Shown here: positions 42,899 to 47,593 of the stretch, one piece after another
Numbering within the stretch: the first letter of the stretch is position 1
How the letters are laid out: each line of letters opens with the position of its first letter
Assembly: GCA_019314375.1 (NCBI GenBank)
Contig: JAFCZJ010000026.1
Location: forward strand, 1 to 47,593
Reading direction: 5' to 3'
Source of the DNA: Deltaproteobacteria bacterium
GTDB taxonomy: Bacteria > Myxococcota > B64-G9
DNA length: 47,593 nucleotides
Notes under the pieces: generated by a model
Told to the model about the DNA's origin: nothing
Seen by the model: the letters and a program-made list of their open reading frames with translations, nothing else
The model's database searches: none
Translations under genes and position numbers: made by a program

Positions 42899-43753
42899 AT
42901 GGCTCAAGCTCTGCAATTTTTGATCATCGATGGCTACGCCAAGGCCAGCCGAGACGACTTTGACGTCGCCGGCATGCGCCATGCCTGGAAACTCTACGAA
43001 GACCTACTGAAGCAGCACCTGCCGAATGCCGAATGCAAAACCTGGTTCCCCTCGGACAATGCGGAACCCCCAGCCGGCCCGACGGATTTCCACGCCGTGC
43101 TCTGGACCGGTTGCAACCTGACAATCTATGCGGACGAAGCTCGGGTCCTCCGTCAAATCGAATACGCCAAAAAGGCCTTCGAAGTGGGCACACCGTCTTT
43201 CGGCTCCTGCTGGGGCATGCAAATGGCCGCCGTGGCCGCGGGGGGCCTGGTGGAAGCAAATCCAAAAGGCCGAGAGATGGGCCTGGCGCGCAAAATCCAT
43301 CTGACCGAAGCAGGTCGAAACCACCCGCTGATGCGAAGCAAGCCACCCGTTTATAGCGCCTTCATCTCCCATGTGGATCAGGTCACCAAGCTACCGCCCG
43401 GGGCCACCGTGTTGGCCGGCAACGATTTCACCGAGGTCCAAGCCCTGGCGGTCACCCATGGCAAAGGCACCTTCTGGTCCACCCAGTATCACTGCGAATA
43501 TGACCTGGCGGAAGTCGCACGCCTCTTGGTTGCCCGCAAATCCAAATTGCTACGCGAAGGCTTCTTCGGCAAAGAGTCGGATTTTGAAGAATACGTAATC
43601 AAATTCGAAGCGCTGGCTGCCGAGCCGGAACGCAAGGATCTGCGCTGGCAGCTGGACATCGACGACGATGTGCTGAGCGACCCGATTCGTCAATGCGAGT
43701 TCATAAATTGGCTCGAGCATGGCCTCAAACCCAGTATCGACAAGAGCGGCTGA
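42899..43753 (+). CDS. Class I glutamine amidotransferase-like protein
   Basis: This 284-residue protein has the class I triad: Cys104 in PSFGSCWGMQMAAVA, and His198-x-Glu200 in TQYHCEYD. The oxyanion strand VLWTGCNLTIY precedes it. A C-terminal extension of about 80 residues (ARLLVARKSKLLREGFFG) goes beyond the core. It stands alone, without a synthase partner. Relatives include GMP-synthase-like amidotransferases and gamma-glutamyl hydrolases of amine catabolism; which reaction it performs is not visible. Its 3' end overlaps the transporter gene by 35 bp. Confidence 0.87.
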   Translation: MAQALQFLIIDGYAKASRDDFDVAGMRHAWKLYEDLLKQHLPNAECKTWFPSDNAEPPAGPTDFHAVLWTGCNLTIYADEARVLRQIEYAKKAFEVGTPSFGSCWGMQMAAVAAGGLVEANPKGREMGLARKIHLTEAGRNHPLMRSKPPVYSAFISHVDQVTKLPPGATVLAGNDFTEVQALAVTHGKGTFWSTQYHCEYDLAEVARLLVARKSKLLREGFFGKESDFEEYVIKFEALAAEPERKDLRWQLDIDDDVLSDPIRQCEFINWLEHGLKPSIDKSG

Positions 43754-45047
43754 GGCAGTGGAACAAAGCACAACAGCGCTCGCCAAGGACTTCCGCCGCT
43801 GGCAGATCCGTATCCTGGTTTCCACTTGGCTGGCCTACGCCGGCTACTACTTTTGTCGCAAAGCTTTTTACACCGTCAAAGGTGCCATGGGCGATGAACT
43901 GGGCCTGTCTGCCATGGACCTGGCCCATTTGGGCACGGCCTATCTGGTGGGCTACGCCATCGGGCAATTTTCCTCGGCCTTTTTCGGCCGCAAGCTGGGG
44001 CCCAAGGTTCTTCTGCTTGTGGGCATGGGCGTCAGCATCGGCTGCAATTTGGCTTTCGGCATCCAGAACGGATTTTGGACCATGCTGGTTTTCATGGCTC
44101 TGAACGGCATGGCCCAGGGAACAGGCTGGCCCGGCTGCATCGGCAGTTTGGGCTACTGGTTCAAGCGCGAGCAACGGGGCAGCATCCTGGGCGTCTGGTC
44201 CACTTGCTACCAGGTGGGCTCGGTGGTGGCCACCGCATTCGCCGCCTTCATGCTGGGCACCTGGGGATGGCGCTGGTCCTTCATGGGCGCCTCAACCCTG
44301 TTGCTCATGGTCTGGGCCCTCGTCTTGTTCATGCACCCCAACACCCCGGAACACGTAGGCCACCGCTCGGTGCGGGAAGACGACGAAGATGAATCCGAAC
44401 CCGCAGCACAGGCGAGCCCCGGCAAGCGCGAGCCCTTGGGCTGGAGCCGGGATGTGGTCATCACCGTCTTGACCATGGGTGCCATCTACTTCTGCATCAA
44501 GTTTTTGCGCTACGCCCTGTGGTCCTGGACGCCCTACTTTCTGTCCAACTCTTACGGCATGGAAGAAGATCAAGCGGGCTATTTGTCCACGGTCTTCGAC
44601 ATGGCGGGTTTCGCCGGCGTGCTAATGGCCGGCTGGTTAAGCGACAAATGGCTAAAAGGACGCCGCTCGCTCTTGTCGCTGATGATGCTCATCGGCATGA
44701 CCGGCTCCTTTGTCCTGATGTACCTCTTCGGCGCCCAGAGCATCCCCATCTTCGCCGTGACCATGGGGCTCTGCGGCTTCATGCTCTACGGACCCGATTC
44801 GCTGTTGAGCGGCGTGGGCGCCATCGACGTGGGCTCGGTACGCGGGGCCTTAGTGGCCGCCGGCCTCATCAACGGCATGGGCTCGATAGGCCCCATCTTC
44901 CAAGAACAACTGGTGGGCTGGATGTACGAAGCCTCCGGCGGCGACATCCAACCGATACTCACCCTATTCGTCTTCGTTGCCGCCGCTGGCACCGGCATCA
45001 TGCTCTACCTGCACCTCCGTGCCCGCGCGGGCAAGTCCCAGTTGTGA
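43719..45047 (+). CDS. MFS transporter, organophosphate:phosphate antiporter (GlpT/UhpT) type
   Basis: This 442-residue protein has about 12 transmembrane segments with a charged central loop (VREDDEDESEPAAQASPGKRE). The OPA family features are clear: YAGYYFCRKAFYTVKG (the substrate-binding Arg region of GlpT) and GMAQGTGWPGCIGSLGYWF with REQRGSILGVWSTCYQVG. Substrates in the family are glycerol-3-phosphate and sugar phosphates. ATG 43719 overlaps the amidotransferase by 35 bp. A GTG at 43758, just past that stop, is an alternative start. It is the last gene of the run and converges on the Cys-rich gene, 5 bp apart. Confidence 0.9.
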   Translation: MASNPVSTRAAEAVEQSTTALAKDFRRWQIRILVSTWLAYAGYYFCRKAFYTVKGAMGDELGLSAMDLAHLGTAYLVGYAIGQFSSAFFGRKLGPKVLLLVGMGVSIGCNLAFGIQNGFWTMLVFMALNGMAQGTGWPGCIGSLGYWFKREQRGSILGVWSTCYQVGSVVATAFAAFMLGTWGWRWSFMGASTLLLMVWALVLFMHPNTPEHVGHRSVREDDEDESEPAAQASPGKREPLGWSRDVVITVLTMGAIYFCIKFLRYALWSWTPYFLSNSYGMEEDQAGYLSTVFDMAGFAGVLMAGWLSDKWLKGRRSLLSLMMLIGMTGSFVLMYLFGAQSIPIFAVTMGLCGFMLYGPDSLLSGVGAIDVGSVRGALVAAGLINGMGSIGPIFQEQLVGWMYEASGGDIQPILTLFVFVAAAGTGIMLYLHLRARAGKSQL

Positions 45048-45052
45048 TCCTT

Positions 45053-47593
45053 TTACGGCGTCAGGTCGATGTTCAGGACGTAGGGACCGGCGTGGGCATC
45101 ACTCCAGGCGTCCACGACAAGGTACACGATTGCATCCGCGCCGGTATTGATCCATTCGATCAACTCGGCGTCGCCTTCCAGCCCGTCGTCTGATCCGGCC
45201 AGGCAGTTGGACTCTACAAAATCCGGATCGCATATGTCCATCAGGTAAACACCCAAGTCCTCGCCGGCCGGCGGGTGCAAGATGGCGGTCAGAGTGCGGC
45301 CTGAAGCGACCGAGATCTCGTAGATCACGTCGCGGCCGTAGTAATTGTACGGCGGCACGCAAGTGACCATGGGCGTGCCGTGTGGACTGAGGTAGTTGGA
45401 GTAGTCAGTATTGTCATCGTTGACGCTGGCCGGAAAAATATCCAGCGTGATGGGCATGCCGCATTTGTCCCCGGGTATGCAGCCACTTTCATCATTGGCT
45501 GTTGGTATCCGGGGCACGGCCGGTACGCAGACGCGTACGCGGCTGTCTTTGTTCGCCGCCCTCGGCAAGATGAATGCGAATTCGCACATGCTGCCGGTCG
45601 GACAGTCTGTGTCACGGCAGCAAAAGCGGTTGCAACGCTCTCCATCCCCCAGGTCCAGGCATAAGCCCGTGGCGCAACTGGAATCGAAAAAATCGGTTCC
45701 CGTGCAGGGAGTGCCGAATTCAGCCGTTCCCGTCGGGCCCATGTCCGTGCAGAGCCTGATCGTGGAAGGTGCCTCCCCGTCGACCCAGAACCAACAAACG
45801 CGCCCTTCAATGCACTCTGCTTCAGTGCAACACATGTTCCGGCATTCCCTGGTTCCGTCCCCATTGAGGTAGCAGCGGCCGTCAATGCAGTCTGTATAGC
45901 TGCTGCAAACATCACCGGTCTGTCCGGTACCAGGCGGCGGGCCGCATGTGCCGTGATCGAACTTTGCGCTCTGGAATGTCATCGACTGACAAATCCAGTC
46001 GGAAGTGTCTGGACCCTGGTCCCTGCAATCGAGGGAACTCGAACAGGTGTCCGTGCAGCGACCATTATCGCATGTGGACCAAATGCCGTCGAAATAGGCC
46101 CGGCATTCGTCACTGGACGTGCAGTCTTCTCCGATGGCCTTGGTGCCGCCCAGGGGGTGTCGCAGGCAGTAACCTGCCGAGTCGGCGTCCCGGTAGAACT
46201 TGCATGTATAGCCAATCGGACATTCGTGATCCGAGTCGCCGGGAATCTGATAAGAGTGATTACACCAATGTGTACACACTGCGTCCGTGCAGAACATGTA
46301 GTTCTGTCCTCCCTCTGGGGAGCATGGCGTGCCCACCGGCTTGGGCAGCAACTCGCACGAACCGCTCGTTGGATTGCAGATCCCGGTGTTGCAGGCATCG
46401 TCCATGCCCGAGCAGTCCGTGCCACAGACCGGCTCGCAAGTAGCGGTGATCCAGTTACACACCTCGCCCTCGCCGCAGGGGTCGCCGAAACCCAGGCACT
46501 CTCCTTCGATGCAAAAGTCGTCGGCAGTGCAGAACAGCCCGTCGTTGCAAGGTGTACAATCCATCTGCCCGCCACAACCCCCGGCCTCGCAGGTGTCGGT
46601 GGATTCATGACAAACCTGATCGACCTGGCAGGGGCTGTCTGCGCCCAGGCAATTTCCTGATCCATCGCAGGTATCGGTCAAGGTGCAATAGAGGTCGTCT
46701 TCGCAAGAGGTGCCCGCGGAATCGAAGCAAGTGTCTTCGGCTTCCTGGCAGGTCTTGCATTGGGTCTGAGGGCAGGGATTGACCCCCGGCAGACAGCCCA
46801 GGACTGGATCACATGTCTCGATTCCATTGCAAAACAGCTCGTCGTCGCAAGCCAGGGGCGTCCCCGCCACGCAATCGACGCCCACGCAAGTCTCCGCCCC
46901 ATTGCAAACATCCCCGTCGTCGCAGTCCGGATCGGACAGGCACTGTAAGCAGGTGCCGTCGTCGTCGTCGATCAACTCGTCACAATCATTGTCGATACCG
47001 TCTGAGCAGATAAGCGCTCCCAGAGGACCCTCGAAGACCCCCGGGTGAATAAGAGGGTCCAGATCGTTGCAGTCACTTCCTCCGCAGGCATCCGATACGT
47101 AGGTGTCGCCATCTGCATCCAGGGGCGCGCCGGTGCAAGACCCACCGCTGCATGTGTCATCCATTGTGCATGCGTCCAGATCGTCGCACGAGACGTTGTT
47201 GTCAACATACGAGCACCCCATAGCCGCATCACAGTCGTCAATCGTGCAAATATTGCCGTCATCGCAGGATTGGACCAAACCGATATCCGAGCAATTCCCC
47301 GCCAGGCAGGTCGGAGACATCCAGGCGAGCGCGTCACAGTATCGCAGGCCACACTCGGTGCCGTCCATCACCGGCGTGTTGCTGCAGCCCGCGACGTCGC
47401 ACTGGTCCAGAGTGCATACATTGCCGTCCGCGCAGCCGGCGACGAGTTCCGTGCCGTTGCATTCCCCGGCCAGACAGGCCCCGCGCATCCAATCCAGCCC
47501 ATTGCAAAAACGGGCTCCGCATTCGTCGCCGTCGGGCACAGGCAGGTTGCTGCAACCCGCGGCATCACATTGGTCTACGGTGCAAGCATTGCC
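45053..47593 (-). CDS. Large Cys-rich secreted protein, MopE-like motif (5' end outside window)
   Basis: The frame is open to the right edge (846 codons plus stop visible), so the N-terminus is missing. The right-hand part has 56-residue Cys repeats (GNxCTxDQCDxAGCSNxPV, then DECGARFCNGL). Then comes a Cu-binding MopE-like motif (DADGDTYVSDACGGSDCND, ICSDGIDNDCDELIDDDDG). Further Cys-rich modules follow to about 45560. The last 100 residues look like a pre-peptidase C-terminal domain (GRTLTAILHPPAGEDLGVYLM). Proteins of this make-up are common on the surface of Myxococcota-like bacteria; disulfides and calcium or copper binding are expected. Function unknown. Confidence 0.85.
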   Translation of the reverse strand, partial: GNACTVDQCDAAGCSNLPVPDGDECGARFCNGLDWMRGACLAGECNGTELVAGCADGNVCTLDQCDVAGCSNTPVMDGTECGLRYCDALAWMSPTCLAGNCSDIGLVQSCDDGNICTIDDCDAAMGCSYVDNNVSCDDLDACTMDDTCSGGSCTGAPLDADGDTYVSDACGGSDCNDLDPLIHPGVFEGPLGALICSDGIDNDCDELIDDDDGTCLQCLSDPDCDDGDVCNGAETCVGVDCVAGTPLACDDELFCNGIETCDPVLGCLPGVNPCPQTQCKTCQEAEDTCFDSAGTSCEDDLYCTLTDTCDGSGNCLGADSPCQVDQVCHESTDTCEAGGCGGQMDCTPCNDGLFCTADDFCIEGECLGFGDPCGEGEVCNWITATCEPVCGTDCSGMDDACNTGICNPTSGSCELLPKPVGTPCSPEGGQNYMFCTDAVCTHWCNHSYQIPGDSDHECPIGYTCKFYRDADSAGYCLRHPLGGTKAIGEDCTSSDECRAYFDGIWSTCDNGRCTDTCSSSLDCRDQGPDTSDWICQSMTFQSAKFDHGTCGPPPGTGQTGDVCSSYTDCIDGRCYLNGDGTRECRNMCCTEAECIEGRVCWFWVDGEAPSTIRLCTDMGPTGTAEFGTPCTGTDFFDSSCATGLCLDLGDGERCNRFCCRDTDCPTGSMCEFAFILPRAANKDSRVRVCVPAVPRIPTANDESGCIPGDKCGMPITLDIFPASVNDDNTDYSNYLSPHGTPMVTCVPPYNYYGRDVIYEISVASGRTLTAILHPPAGEDLGVYLMDICDPDFVESNCLAGSDDGLEGDAELIEWINTGADAIVYLVVDAWSDAHAGPYVLNIDLTP

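Noticed and set aside
1-47593. tRNA, rRNA, riboswitch or CRISPR in the gaps
   Set aside because: I examined the intergenic stretches by eye and saw no cloverleaf, rRNA-like sequence or regularly spaced repeat-spacer pattern; a covariance-model scan would be needed to exclude small RNAs.

Overview
The window reads as a chromosome segment of a Gram-negative, probably anaerobic bacterium of the deltaproteobacterial/Myxococcota type. The reasons are a complete meso-DAP-type division and cell-wall (dcw) cluster, many lipoproteins with low-complexity or Cys-rich extracellular regions (an Asp-Ala-Gly repeat tail, a MopE-like metal-binding motif, a clostripain-like lipoprotein), an ExbB-ExbD-ExbD operon, and an aldehyde:ferredoxin oxidoreductase of the tungsten family. 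The taxonomic placement is inference. I see no rRNA, tRNA, CRISPR array or intact transposase.

Layout. 1-3035 (minus): the 5' part of an Rhs/YD-repeat lipoprotein that runs off the left edge, then a radical SAM protein. 3367-5183 (plus): exbB-exbD-exbD ending in a strong terminator. 5206-5395: terminator, tandem 11-mers and a palindromic repeat. 5440-22906 (minus): dcw cluster in the order mraZ-rsmH-ftsL-ftsI-murE-murF-mraY-murD-ftsW-murG-murC-ddl-ftsQ-ftsA-ftsZ, mostly with overlaps or gaps of a few bases, with a MraZ operator in front and no murB. 23238-25519 (plus): a small membrane protein, archaeal-type prolyl-tRNA synthetase and a CinA-C amidase. 25574-28070 (minus): metallo-beta-lactamase fold enzyme, histone H1-like protein (overlapping the former in another frame) and a Lys-rich lipoprotein.

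28196-30909 (plus) is an accessory patch: a beta-helix lipoprotein gene split by one amber codon, an FHA protein lying between two 35-bp direct repeats, and a RelB/RelE-like toxin-antitoxin pair with a readable promoter and operator. 30935-34390 (minus): a DUF4034/TPR lipoprotein and a clostripain-family lipoprotein. 34500-36919 (minus): a hipB-hipA operon whose third gene is a primase-core-like protein with a degenerate Toprim site. Three near-identical palindromic operators, spaced exactly 49 bp centre to centre, flank and overlap its promoter and start. 37086-45047 (plus): a six-gene run of aldehyde oxidoreductase, PAS hybrid histidine kinase, iron alcohol dehydrogenase, HAD hydrolase, class I glutamine amidotransferase and OPA-type transporter, consistent with acid/aldehyde/alcohol conversion under its own sensor. 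45053-47593 (minus): the 3' part of a large Cys-rich secreted protein, open at the right edge.

The least conventional parts are the hipB-hipA-primase-like operon with its phased operators, the sensor-containing aldehyde/alcohol operon, the metallo-beta-lactamase/H1-like out-of-phase overlap, and the amber-split beta-helix gene beside the repeat-flanked FHA gene.
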